From contig CALIMB010000014.1 of assembly GCA_938028665.1 (NCBI GenBank), positions 1-64,000 on the forward strand: a DNA stretch of 64,000 bases, written 5' to 3'. The position numbers were made by a program, and so were the translations under genes. The stretch comes from an uncultured Thermomicrobium sp. (GTDB taxonomy: Bacteria; Chloroflexota; Chloroflexia; Thermomicrobiales; Thermomicrobiaceae). Under the pieces are notes generated by a model. That model saw only the letters and a program-made list of their open reading frames with translations. It did not search any database and was not told the DNA's origin. Below are positions 40,770 to 48,927 of the stretch, one piece after another (position 1 is the stretch's first letter; every line of letters begins with the position of its first letter).

Positions 40770-40819
40770 CCGTATCCATCCTCACTACAGCATCACACAC
40801 CGTGAGCACGGCGAGCGCA

Positions 40820-41233
40820 TCAACCGCGCACGGTGTCGAACCGCGGAGGAGGAACGGGTGGGCGAACACTTTGACCGGTGGGGGGATGGCGTGATCTCTC
40901 GTGGATGCGCTCACAGGCCAGCAGGAGAATGAGGAGAAACGAGACCAGGACAATCATCGGCACCGCCGTGCCGACCGGGATCGACGATGCGGGAATACTC
41001 AGTTGCGGCCTGTCCAGGAGGTCAACTCGAGAGAACGGCTCTCCACGTCCAGCCGGACCGTCATGATGATGATGCCCAGGTACTTCAAACCACAGATGTG
41101 GGTGTGGCAGCTGTGCGCCGCAGGCACAAGTGGCTGGGTTCGCCGCTGCAAACCAGGTGGTCCCTAGCAGTATAAGGAGGAACGTAAGTGTGCTGAGTCG
41201 CTGCGGCACCATTCTTGCTCCCAAGCGCGCCAC
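40820..41233 (-). CDS. Small membrane protein with His-rich segment
   Basis: N-terminal hydrophobic segment, CACGAQLPHPHLWFEVPGHHHHDGPAGRGE, C-terminal TM VPMIVLVSFLLILLLA; adjacent to the SCO/PCuAC genes on the same strand. Confidence 0.55.
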   Translation of the reverse strand: MARLGARMVPQRLSTLTFLLILLGTTWFAAANPATCACGAQLPHPHLWFEVPGHHHHDGPAGRGEPFSRVDLLDRPQLSIPASSIPVGTAVPMIVLVSFLLILLLACERIHERSRHPPTGQSVRPPVPPPRFDTVRG

Positions 41234-41779
41234 ACCTCTTCAATCGGTAATGATACGGCGTATGGCTACGGCGCAGCAAGGATCGAATCTACCCCTTATC
41301 TTTTCCGGCCTTTGCGATCTTTGAGGCGCGGTGCCACTATGGGTCCTGCCGGGAGGTATCTCCGGCGATTCTAGGGGCGCTGCTGTCTTTCAGAGCTGAG
41401 CGCTTCGGGGGCCGAGGTGGTGGTTCAGCGGTACGACTGGCTTCCGTACATGCGTGAGGGTGTCACTCAGAGCACCGCTCTGCAGTGGCTGCAGCGCAAT
41501 GGGTATGTCCTTGCGATGTGGGCCGAGACGAGCTGAGGTGCGACGTTTCGGCAAGACGGAACGTCACGCGTTCGCAGAATCGACTGACCACACAGCCGTC
41601 ATGCTGCGCAAGTTGCCGACGGGAGTTGGGGTGATGCTTGATCAGTGTTCACCAACAGCCGTGGCAGGAGCGGTTTCCGGCGGGTTCGTGGTCCTCGAGA
41701 GACGCTTTTATCTGTGTTCACGACAGTCCCATTGACGTTGGGTCACACAGTGTTGCTTGCTGACAGCTGTTCCCGCGTG

Positions 41780-42742
41780 TCAACTGCACTCAGTGGGGCT
41801 TGTGCTACTTGGAAAGTGAGGCATGACTTCTTCGACGAAAGCCTGGAGGGCTTCGAAGTCAACTGGTGGGCGTAGCGTAAGATTGATCCAATCTGCACCT
41901 GCTTCCCGATAAGCCTGGAGCTCCTCAGTGATCTTGCTTGGACCCCCAACAAGCCACCCGGGTTGTTCCAGGGCTTGCGGGCCGACTTGCTCTGCGAGGT
42001 GGGCACGGAGACGTGCGACCACCTGGTCGTCGTCCTCTGGAGCCATATACAAGCCTACCTGCACTGCCAAGCGAAGAGTAGCTGGGTCGCGTCCCTCAAC
42101 CTCGCACCAGTGCTCGAGTGCTGCCCGCTTTTGGCGGAAACCCGCGGGGCTGACATATGGGATGTTCCAGCCATCGGCATAGCGTGCCGCAATACGTGCC
42201 GTGCGCCGTTCTCCAGCACCACCCACCCAAAGTGGGAGCTGAGTTTGTCGTGGCTTGGGCAGCACGCGGGCCTCGCGAAGTTGAATCCATCGTCCTTCAA
42301 AGGTCACGGCGTCCTGTTCGAGCAAGGCACGCAAGGCCTGGATGCCTTCCTCGAGCTGGTCGAGCCGTTCGCGATCCGAGAGGAAGGGGTAGCCGAAGGC
42401 CCGATACTCCGGCTCGTGCCATCCGGCACCAAGCCCAACTTCGAGCCGTCCTCCACTGAGGTGATCAATGGTCACGAGAGATTTGGCGAGGAGCCCGATA
42501 TTTCGGAACTGAACGGCGAAGACCATGCATCCGAAGCGGATGCGCACTGTCTCACAAGCGATGGCCGACAAGAGAGCGATGCTTTCAAAGTGAGGAATCT
42601 GGTCGGACGTGCGGGCGTAGAAGTGATCCCAGACCGAGAACCAGTACAAGCCATGAACATCGGCAAAATGCCAGAGTTGGCGCAGTTCGTCGACTGTCGT
42701 GTTTTGTGGCCCAACGTGGATTCCGAATCGCATCGGAGTCAT
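41780..42742 (-). CDS. LLM class (F420/FMN-dependent) oxidoreductase
   Basis: MRFGIHVGPQNTTVDELRQLWHFADVHGLYWFSVWDHF...RLEVGLGAGWHEPEYRAFGYPF...PLWVGGAGERRTARIAARYADGWN. Confidence 0.92.
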   Translation of the reverse strand: MTPMRFGIHVGPQNTTVDELRQLWHFADVHGLYWFSVWDHFYARTSDQIPHFESIALLSAIACETVRIRFGCMVFAVQFRNIGLLAKSLVTIDHLSGGRLEVGLGAGWHEPEYRAFGYPFLSDRERLDQLEEGIQALRALLEQDAVTFEGRWIQLREARVLPKPRQTQLPLWVGGAGERRTARIAARYADGWNIPYVSPAGFRQKRAALEHWCEVEGRDPATLRLAVQVGLYMAPEDDDQVVARLRAHLAEQVGPQALEQPGWLVGGPSKITEELQAYREAGADWINLTLRPPVDFEALQAFVEEVMPHFPSSTSPTECS

Positions 42743-42816
42743 CCCGCCTCCCTTGTCCTGGGCGGCCGGCTGCCGAACCGCCACTCGATCCTACTGTATG
42801 TGATAGTGGGCGTAAA

Positions 42817-42848
42817 TACCCTGCCGACCTCAAGGGGTCGGCAGGGTA
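42817..42848 (-). terminator. Stem-loop terminator downstream of dapB
   Basis: TACCCTGCCGACC-TCAAGG-GGTCGGCAGGGTA, perfect 13-bp stem, 11 bp beyond the dapB stop; short T-rich tail on the minus strand. Confidence 0.65.
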
Positions 42849-42858
42849 CTGTGGTACG

Positions 42859-43638
42859 TCACATGTCGAACAGAAGGTCAGCGAACTGGTACAGCCCAGG
42901 GGGACGGCCGACAAGGAGGCGGGCTGCCTGGAGCGCGCCAGCCGCATAGGTGCGGCGACTTTGTGCCCAGTGGGTAATCTCGATCCCCTCTTCATCGGAA
43001 GCGAAAAGTAAGGTATGTCGGCCGATTTCGCCGCCAGCACGAATGGCGTGGATCCCCAGTTCTCCTGGCTGTCGCATGGCGAGCCCGGGTCCCCGACCGT
43101 ACACAAACGGGGTGTTGACGGCTCGCGCTGCGGCGATAACCCGTGCCAGAGTCAGCGCCGTGCCAGATGGTGCATCGCGCTTCTGCCGGTGGTGTCTCTC
43201 CAGGAGCTCGCAGTCCCAGCTGGCGAGTACCCGTGCGAGCTTCGGCACGATTCGCAGGAGCACAGCGACGCCAATGCTGAAATTTGTTGCGTGTACCACC
43301 GGAATAGATGCTGCAGCCTGCCGTATGGCGGCGAACTCCGATTCGCGAAGTCCGGTCGTGCCACTCACAAAGGCTACGCCCGCATCAGCGGCGGCGATAG
43401 CCGCCTCGGCTGTCACCTCTGGCCGGCTGAAATCAATGACGACATCGACATCCGTGACGAGTTCGAAGCGGTCATGCGTGAGCCGGACATTGCAGGGTAG
43501 CAAGCGAGCTGCCTCGGCTAGATCGCGACCCGGGCTAAGAAGGCCAGCAATAAGCTCGATATCTGGGGCGGCGGTAGCGAGTTCGGCGACAACCCGTCCC
43601 ATGCGTCCAGTAATCCCGACGAGTGCTACGCGTAACAT
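42859..43638 (-). CDS. dapB: 4-hydroxy-tetrahydrodipicolinate reductase
   Basis: MLRVALVGITGRMGRVVAEL...VDVVIDFSRPEVTAEAAIAAADAGVAFVSGTTGL...ATNFSIGVAVLLRIVPKLARVL...ELLERHHRQKRDAPSGTALTLA. Confidence 0.95.
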   Translation of the reverse strand: MLRVALVGITGRMGRVVAELATAAPDIELIAGLLSPGRDLAEAARLLPCNVRLTHDRFELVTDVDVVIDFSRPEVTAEAAIAAADAGVAFVSGTTGLRESEFAAIRQAAASIPVVHATNFSIGVAVLLRIVPKLARVLASWDCELLERHHRQKRDAPSGTALTLARVIAAARAVNTPFVYGRGPGLAMRQPGELGIHAIRAGGEIGRHTLLFASDEEGIEITHWAQSRRTYAAGALQAARLLVGRPPGLYQFADLLFDM

Positions 43639-44546
43639 CAGGCAGCCTCCCCCACGGTGCGGGCAAGCCGCTCGGCGGTGTGTGGACAGGAGGCAAGAAT
43701 GGCCTGCAGGCGTTCTCGATGCACTGGGTTTAGCGGTGAAAGCGGTAAGCGAACCTCGGCACGGCACAGGCCGAGTAGCTCTGCTGCAGCCTTGACAGGT
43801 ACGGGGTTCGTCTCGATAAACAACGCACGGGCTAGCGGGAAAAGTTCGAGGTGAAGCTGTCGTGCGCGTTCCAGGTCCCCACCAAGTGCAGCACGAACCA
43901 TCGCGACCATCGCCGCTGGAGCGATGTTCGCTAAGACGGAGATGACGCCGCGACCACCTACGGCAAGAATGGGAAGTGTCAGTGAGTCGTCACCGCTGAG
44001 AATCGCGCAGCGATCCCCGACGGCGAGTACCAGCTCACTGACTTGATCAAGAGAGCCGCTGGACTCTTTGATGGCGACGACCGGTGCCTGCTCTACCATC
44101 CGGCGGGCCGTTTCTGGGGCAAGGTTGACTCCCGTTCGGCTGGGAACGTTGTAAACCACTAACGGGAAATCGACAGCGTCAGCAATGGCAACAACATGAC
44201 GGAGGAGGCCCTCCTGCTGCGGCTTGTTGTAATACGGTGTGACCACCATGGCGGCGGTAGCTCCGAGCTCGCGTGCGATTCGCGTCCGGGTGATACTCAC
44301 CGCGGTTGAGTTGGTTCCAGTACCGACAATGACCGGAACACGGCCAGCTGTGCGTTCGATCACCAGCGCGGCGACGCGTTGCCACTCGGTATCGGTCAAA
44401 CTGGGTGTTTCACCTGTCGTCCCGCACGGAACAAGCCCATCAACTCCCTCGGCTAGAAGCCAATCAATGAGGCGACCAAGCGCTGGCTCGTCAATCTTCT
44501 CATCAGCGAATGGGGTAATCACTGCCACGAACGTTCCCTCAAGCAT
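43638..44546 (-). CDS. dapA: 4-hydroxy-tetrahydrodipicolinate synthase
   Basis: MLEGTFVAVITPFADEKIDEPALGRLIDWLLAEGVDGLVPCGTTGETPSLTDTEW...VVTPYYNKPQQEGLLRH...VVYNVPSRTGVNLAPETARRM...VAIKESSGSLDQV. Confidence 0.95.
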   Translation of the reverse strand: MLEGTFVAVITPFADEKIDEPALGRLIDWLLAEGVDGLVPCGTTGETPSLTDTEWQRVAALVIERTAGRVPVIVGTGTNSTAVSITRTRIARELGATAAMVVTPYYNKPQQEGLLRHVVAIADAVDFPLVVYNVPSRTGVNLAPETARRMVEQAPVVAIKESSGSLDQVSELVLAVGDRCAILSGDDSLTLPILAVGGRGVISVLANIAPAAMVAMVRAALGGDLERARQLHLELFPLARALFIETNPVPVKAAAELLGLCRAEVRLPLSPLNPVHRERLQAILASCPHTAERLARTVGEAA

Positions 44547-44822
44547 GCCGTTCCCTCCGTCGCTGCAAACTTGTTGCACGATGACCGTGCGACTTTGCGA
44601 AGCCGCACCAGCAGGCCACAACGCATCGGCTCCACACAGCCGAATGCGGACGGGCGTGTTGTCAATGCGGAATTAGTGAACGGGGGAACTGCGTTTCAAG
44701 GGATAGACGCGGCGAGGAGCACTAGGCAGGAGATGCCTGATGAGGGAAGTCTCTGCATACTGGTGAGCTTGGGTTGGCGTCGTCACAGCACCCATCTCAT
44801 CGACTGAGCTCGCTTTCTGTTC

Positions 44823-44851
44823 ATAGTATCAGTCTCCTTTCCGACTGTCAA
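44823..44851 (-). promoter_or_regulatory. Candidate sigma70 promoter for the dapAB operon
   Basis: On the minus strand: TTGACA (44851-44846), 17-bp spacer, TACTAT (44828-44823). Confidence 0.6.
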
Positions 44852-45060
44852 GAGGAAGACTCCGGCGGGTTCTGAGGCGTTGTCCGCGGAGGGCTGCAGT
44901 GACCGGATGGCTTGTCTGGTGTGGCACCACTCTAGCCAGCCTCCCGTGTCACTGATCGCAGCAGAGGAGGTCGCTAAGCTGAGGCTGAAGGAGCATTATC
45001 TGTAGTCCACGCAGGTGCACCAATCGCTGTCCTGAAACGGGGAATCTCAAGCGCTGCGGC

Positions 45061-45798
45061 TCACCTCTTTTCCGACGATTCTGAAGTCTCGCTCAGGCAG
45101 AGCTCCGGGTGGTTCCGATCGACAATTCCATGCACGATCGAGGCACCAAGAAGGGTGTGAAGCTGCTCGGCGAGCCAGTTGGCCGCCTCTTGTGCTGCCA
45201 TGTCAGTGACGTGTCGGAAGGCATCGATGGGGAAGAAAATCCTCCGTGAGTCTGGGGTCACAAGGCCGAGTCGGCTCTGCCGCCAGACCCAGCGACGGGT
45301 GCGGATTTCGTCGGCGTGTGCGTAGACGAATTCGCCGGGCTCGGGGATTTCCGTCTCATCTTGGTTGAGTGGCTGGAACCGATCGCCAGGTTGGCTCGGT
45401 CGAACCGTGAGTCCCTGGGGTGCACTTTCGAGATTGTGGGCGCCGATTGGGACTAGGAAGCGAAGCGAGGCTGCATTTGCGAGATCGACGGCGGGATTGA
45501 TACTTGGTGGTGGATTTCCCTTGAGTGTCCGACGCAGGAGAGACTCGACTGAGCTCTGATAGGTGCTTGCCGACCAACCGAGTACCCTGAAGGCCTGTCG
45601 CCAGACGGCGATCTCTGGGAGCTCCTTTGGATCGGTGCCAACCAGCCGTTCCTGGGTTGCACGGATGATCTCGGCCAAGATGGCACGAGCGGTTTCAGAA
45701 GAGCGACGGTTATCAACATTGTGAGCGACGATCACAACAACGAGATAATCGGGAAACTTGGTGAAAATTTCCTCGGCGACCGAGAACCGAATCATCAC
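45061..45798 (-). CDS. B3/B4 domain-containing protein (PheT editing-domain-like)
   Basis: LPEIAVWRQAFRVLGWSASTYQSSVESLLRRTLKGNPPPSINPAVDLANAASLRFLVPIGAHNLESA...EFVYAHADEIRTRRWVWRQSRLGLVTPDSRRIFFPIDAF. Confidence 0.8.
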   Translation of the reverse strand: MMIRFSVAEEIFTKFPDYLVVVIVAHNVDNRRSSETARAILAEIIRATQERLVGTDPKELPEIAVWRQAFRVLGWSASTYQSSVESLLRRTLKGNPPPSINPAVDLANAASLRFLVPIGAHNLESAPQGLTVRPSQPGDRFQPLNQDETEIPEPGEFVYAHADEIRTRRWVWRQSRLGLVTPDSRRIFFPIDAFRHVTDMAAQEAANWLAEQLHTLLGASIVHGIVDRNHPELCLSETSESSEKR

Positions 45799-45813
45799 CG
45801 ATCCTTTCCAGTC

Positions 45814-47118
45814 TCAAGCAGGGCAGGGCTGTACTGCTTCCTGACGTGCAACCTGTTCGTAGACCCGCACCACTGTGGTTGTGACGCGGTGCCAAGAGTA
45901 ACGAAGTGCGGCTTGTCGTGCACCAACCTGGAGGCGAGAGCGCAGTCCGTGATCGGTGAAGGTGCGAATGGTTGCTGCAGCGAGCGCATCTGGATCGTCT
46001 GGGGGCACGTGAAGTCCCGAGATCTCGTGTTCCACGGTGAAACGGAGTCCACCCACACGACTCGCGACAACTGGGGTGCCACAGGCCATTGCTTCAACGG
46101 CAACAAGACCAAATGATTCGTACCGTGAGGGGATAAGACACACATCAGCAGCGTTGTAGAAGAGGGGGAGCTCGCTTTGTGGTCGTGAGCCAAGGAAACG
46201 GATCGACTCAGCAAGGCCGAGGGCCTGAGCTTCGGCAATGACACGGGCTAAAGCTCGATCGGGCTGAGGTCCATGCACACTGTTTTCGCAGACTCCTCCG
46301 AGGAAGAGGAGCAGTGGTTGTTCTGGTGTCAGGATCGCCTGGACACGTTGCCACGCCTGCAAGAGCGTGTCTATGCCTTTGACAGGGTCAATTCGGCCGA
46401 CGAAGAGGGCCGTTGGCCGATTCGGTTCGATTCCCATGTGCGCACGGGCCGCAGCGCGGTCCAACGGCCGGAAATGTTCTGCGTCTACTCCAGGCGGAAC
46501 AGTGCAAAGGCGCCCTGGAGGAGCACCGAGCTCGCTCGCAATCGTCTGATGCTCGTCTGGATTCGCGGCGATCACGGCGTCGGCGATGCGTGCCAGCCCT
46601 TGCTCCACTTGCAGGCGTAGTACGGATTCCGGTGGGCCTGCTCGAGCAGTATTTTTCAGCACAGCCAGCGTATGGAACATTTGAACAAACGGAATGTTCC
46701 AGTATCGCTGGAGGTGATAGGCGGCCCATCCGGAGAGCCAGTAGTGGGCGTGGATCACATCATAGAGCTGTGGCTGACCAGAGACACAGTAGGCCAACTC
46801 GCTGACGAATTCGGGAATGTAGCAGAAAAGTTGCTCCTTGGCGAGAGGAGTTGCAGGGCCAGCGTCGAGTGTCAGGACGCGGACGCCTGGGAAGAGCTCG
46901 ACAACGGCGGGAACATCAGGATGATCACGCCGAGTGAAGATGTCTACTTCGATCCCACGCTGTGCCAGGTGGCGACTGAGTTCACGGATATAGACGTTCA
47001 TCCCGCCAGCACTTCCGATACCTGGTTGGGCGAGCGGCGATGTATGGAGGCTGATCATCGCCACCCGTCGGATGGCGACTGCAGGGAAGTACTTGCGGTG
47101 CTCAGTCGCTGTGTCCAC
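45814..47118 (-). CDS. Glycosyltransferase family 4-type (MshA-like)
   Basis: MISLHTSPLAQPGIGSAGGMNVYIRELSRHLAQRGIEVDIFTRR...IHAHYWLSGWAAY...LFVGRIDPVKGIDTLLQAW...LIPSRYESFGLVAVEAMACGTPVVASRVGGL. Confidence 0.9.
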   Translation of the reverse strand: MDTATEHRKYFPAVAIRRVAMISLHTSPLAQPGIGSAGGMNVYIRELSRHLAQRGIEVDIFTRRDHPDVPAVVELFPGVRVLTLDAGPATPLAKEQLFCYIPEFVSELAYCVSGQPQLYDVIHAHYWLSGWAAYHLQRYWNIPFVQMFHTLAVLKNTARAGPPESVLRLQVEQGLARIADAVIAANPDEHQTIASELGAPPGRLCTVPPGVDAEHFRPLDRAAARAHMGIEPNRPTALFVGRIDPVKGIDTLLQAWQRVQAILTPEQPLLLFLGGVCENSVHGPQPDRALARVIAEAQALGLAESIRFLGSRPQSELPLFYNAADVCLIPSRYESFGLVAVEAMACGTPVVASRVGGLRFTVEHEISGLHVPPDDPDALAAATIRTFTDHGLRSRLQVGARQAALRYSWHRVTTTVVRVYEQVARQEAVQPCPA

Positions 47119-47162
47119 TCGTTTGAAACCCCTTCTTGCTTGCCGAGGGCAGGAGACCGAAA

Positions 47163-47191
47163 CAAAACCACCGACACCACTGGCCGGTGGC
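47163..47191 (-). terminator. Candidate terminator of the tRNA-Arg gene
   Basis: Minus strand CCACCG-(11 nt)-CGGTGG followed by TTTTGTTT. Confidence 0.55.
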
Positions 47192-47209
47192 GGCGGGCTC
47201 CACGTGCTT

Positions 47210-47286
47210 GGCGCCCGCGGAGGGACTCGAACCCCCGACCACAGGGCTTAGGACGCCCCGGCTCTCTCCCCTGAGCTACGCGGGCG
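47210..47286 (-). tRNA. tRNA-Arg (anticodon CCT), CCA encoded
   Basis: GCCCGCG TA GCTC AGGGGAGA GAGC C GGGGC GT-CCT-AA GCCCT GTGGTC GGGGG TTCGAGT CCCTC CGCGGGC G CCA; full cloverleaf. Confidence 0.93.
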
Positions 47287-47386
47287 CATCACCCAGCACA
47301 ACGTCAATTCTAGCCGACTAGCTGGGTGCACGGCTAGGCTTCCTTGGCAGGCCACTCTGCACTGTGCTATACTGCCGCCGGATAAG

Positions 47387-47461
47387 CGGGGAGTGGCGCA
47401 GCCCGGTTAGCGCGCCGCGTTCGGGACGCGGAGGTCGGAGGTTCGAATCCTCTCTCCCCGA
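47387..47461 (+). tRNA. tRNA-Pro (anticodon CGG), CCA not encoded
   Basis: CGGGGAG TG GCGC AGCCCGGTTA GCGC G CCGCG TT-CGG-GA CGCGG AGGTC GGAGG TTCGAAT CCTCT CTCCCCG A; full cloverleaf. Confidence 0.95.
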
Positions 47462-47467
47462 CGGCTG

Positions 47468-47488
47468 GGCCGGCTAAGCCGGCCTTTT
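47468..47488 (+). terminator. Rho-independent terminator after tRNA-Pro
   Basis: GGCCGGC-TAA-GCCGGCC-TTTT. Confidence 0.75.
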
Positions 47489-47511
47489 GCTTCTCACCAC
47501 GGGGTCCAGGA

Positions 47512-48927
47512 ATGGACGAACGGTCACAAAATGATTTGCAACTGCAGCAGCACCTGCGTTCGCTTCCTGCTGTCTCAACACTCTTGCAGATCCCCGAGAT
47601 CCAGCCGTTTGTCCAGGCACTTGGTGAGCGCGCAGTTGTCCACGTGGCGCAGAAGGTGTTGGCCGCAGCGCGGCGCCGCATTCTCGCAGGCGAGTCACCC
47701 CTTAACGTTGTCACGTGGCTGCAGCATGAACTGCAGCGTCTCCTGCGGCCACGCCTCGAACCAGTGATCAATGCGACCGGTGTCATTATTCATACAAATC
47801 TCGGGCGAGCTCCTGTTAGCGAAGAAGCAGCGCTCGCCATGCTGGAGGTTGCTAGGCGCTACACGGCGTTGGAAATCGAGCTGGAATCAGGGCGCCGCGG
47901 CGGCCGCATGAGTGAAGTAAGTCGCCTCTTGTCGATGCTCACAGGGGCCGAAGCGGGGCTGGTTGTCAATAACAATGCAGCAGCGGTGCTCCTGGTGCTG
48001 AGTACGTTCTGTGCGGGGCGTTCGGTTCTCGTCTCGCGCAGTCAGGCTGTGGAGATTGGCGGTGGGTTCCGAATTCCCGATGTGCTGCGGCAGAGTGGTG
48101 CGCGTTTGATCGAAGTCGGAACAACCAACCGCACCTATGTGCGTGATTATGCCGAAGCGATCACCGATGATACGGCAGCCATCCTCTCAGTGCACCGAAG
48201 TAATTTTCGTATTGTTGGCTTCACGGCGCAACCCGAGCTTCGGGAGCTCGCGGAGCTCGCACATGCCCGTGCGCTCTTGCTGATCGAAGATCTCGGCAGT
48301 GGTGCTCTGCTTGACACTGCTGTCTTTGGACTGGAGCACGAGCCGACTGTTCAGGAGGCGATTGCTGCCGGCGCGGACCTCGTCTGCTTTTCCGGGGACA
48401 AGTTACTAGGTGGCCCACAAGCCGGGATCATTGTGGGGCGGCAGGAATTGATTGAGCGTGTCGAACGGCATCCGCTGGCTCGTGCCGTCCGTGCCGATAA
48501 GACGGCGTTGGCGGGGACCGCGCTGACGCTGCGTCACTATCTCCGTGGGGAGGCAGTCGAGAAAATACCGGTTTGGCGCATGATCGCCACCCCAGTTGAC
48601 GCGCTCGTCGAGCGTTGCCGAGCGTGGGCGGAAGCGTTAGCGGATGTGATTGAAGCGGAAATCGTCCGCACCGAGGCAACGGTCGGAGGTGGTTCGCTGC
48701 CCGGAGAGACGTTACCAAGCGTGGCACTCGCCTTACCAGCGGCGACGATTGCTCAAAAAGTCCCCGGTCTTTCCGTCGATGAATTGGCACGTCGCTTGCG
48801 TATTGGTCAGCCGCCAGTTATTGGAAGGGTTGAGGAGGATAACCTCCTACTCGATGTTCGCACAGTCCTTCCCGAGCAAGACGAGGCTCTTATCCAGGCG
48901 CTGCGGCGGGTTCTGCAACCTACGTGA
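47512..48927 (+). CDS. selA: L-seryl-tRNA(Sec) selenium transferase
   Basis: RSLPAVSTLLQIPEIQPFV...PVINATGVIIHTNLGRAPVSEEAALAMLEVARRYTALEIELESGRRGGRMSEVSRLLSMLTGAEAGLVVNNNAAAVLLVL...CFSGDKLLGGPQAGIIVGR. Confidence 0.95.
   Translation: MDERSQNDLQLQQHLRSLPAVSTLLQIPEIQPFVQALGERAVVHVAQKVLAAARRRILAGESPLNVVTWLQHELQRLLRPRLEPVINATGVIIHTNLGRAPVSEEAALAMLEVARRYTALEIELESGRRGGRMSEVSRLLSMLTGAEAGLVVNNNAAAVLLVLSTFCAGRSVLVSRSQAVEIGGGFRIPDVLRQSGARLIEVGTTNRTYVRDYAEAITDDTAAILSVHRSNFRIVGFTAQPELRELAELAHARALLLIEDLGSGALLDTAVFGLEHEPTVQEAIAAGADLVCFSGDKLLGGPQAGIIVGRQELIERVERHPLARAVRADKTALAGTALTLRHYLRGEAVEKIPVWRMIATPVDALVERCRAWAEALADVIEAEIVRTEATVGGGSLPGETLPSVALALPAATIAQKVPGLSVDELARRLRIGQPPVIGRVEEDNLLLDVRTVLPEQDEALIQALRRVLQPT

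Noticed and set aside
41417-41536. 39-aa GTG-initiated stretch VVVQRYDWLPYMREGVTQSTALQWLQRNGYVLAMWAETS*
   Set aside because: Looks protein-like but is very short, without SD or recognisable homology; could be a gene remnant but cannot be supported.
47208-47288. Apparent 9-bp acceptor stem next to selA, suggesting tRNA-Sec
   Set aside because: Correct folding gives a 7-bp acceptor, U8-A9, 4-bp D stem, CCT anticodon and short variable loop: a normal tRNA-Arg with encoded CCA. Neither long variable arm nor TCA anticodon is present.
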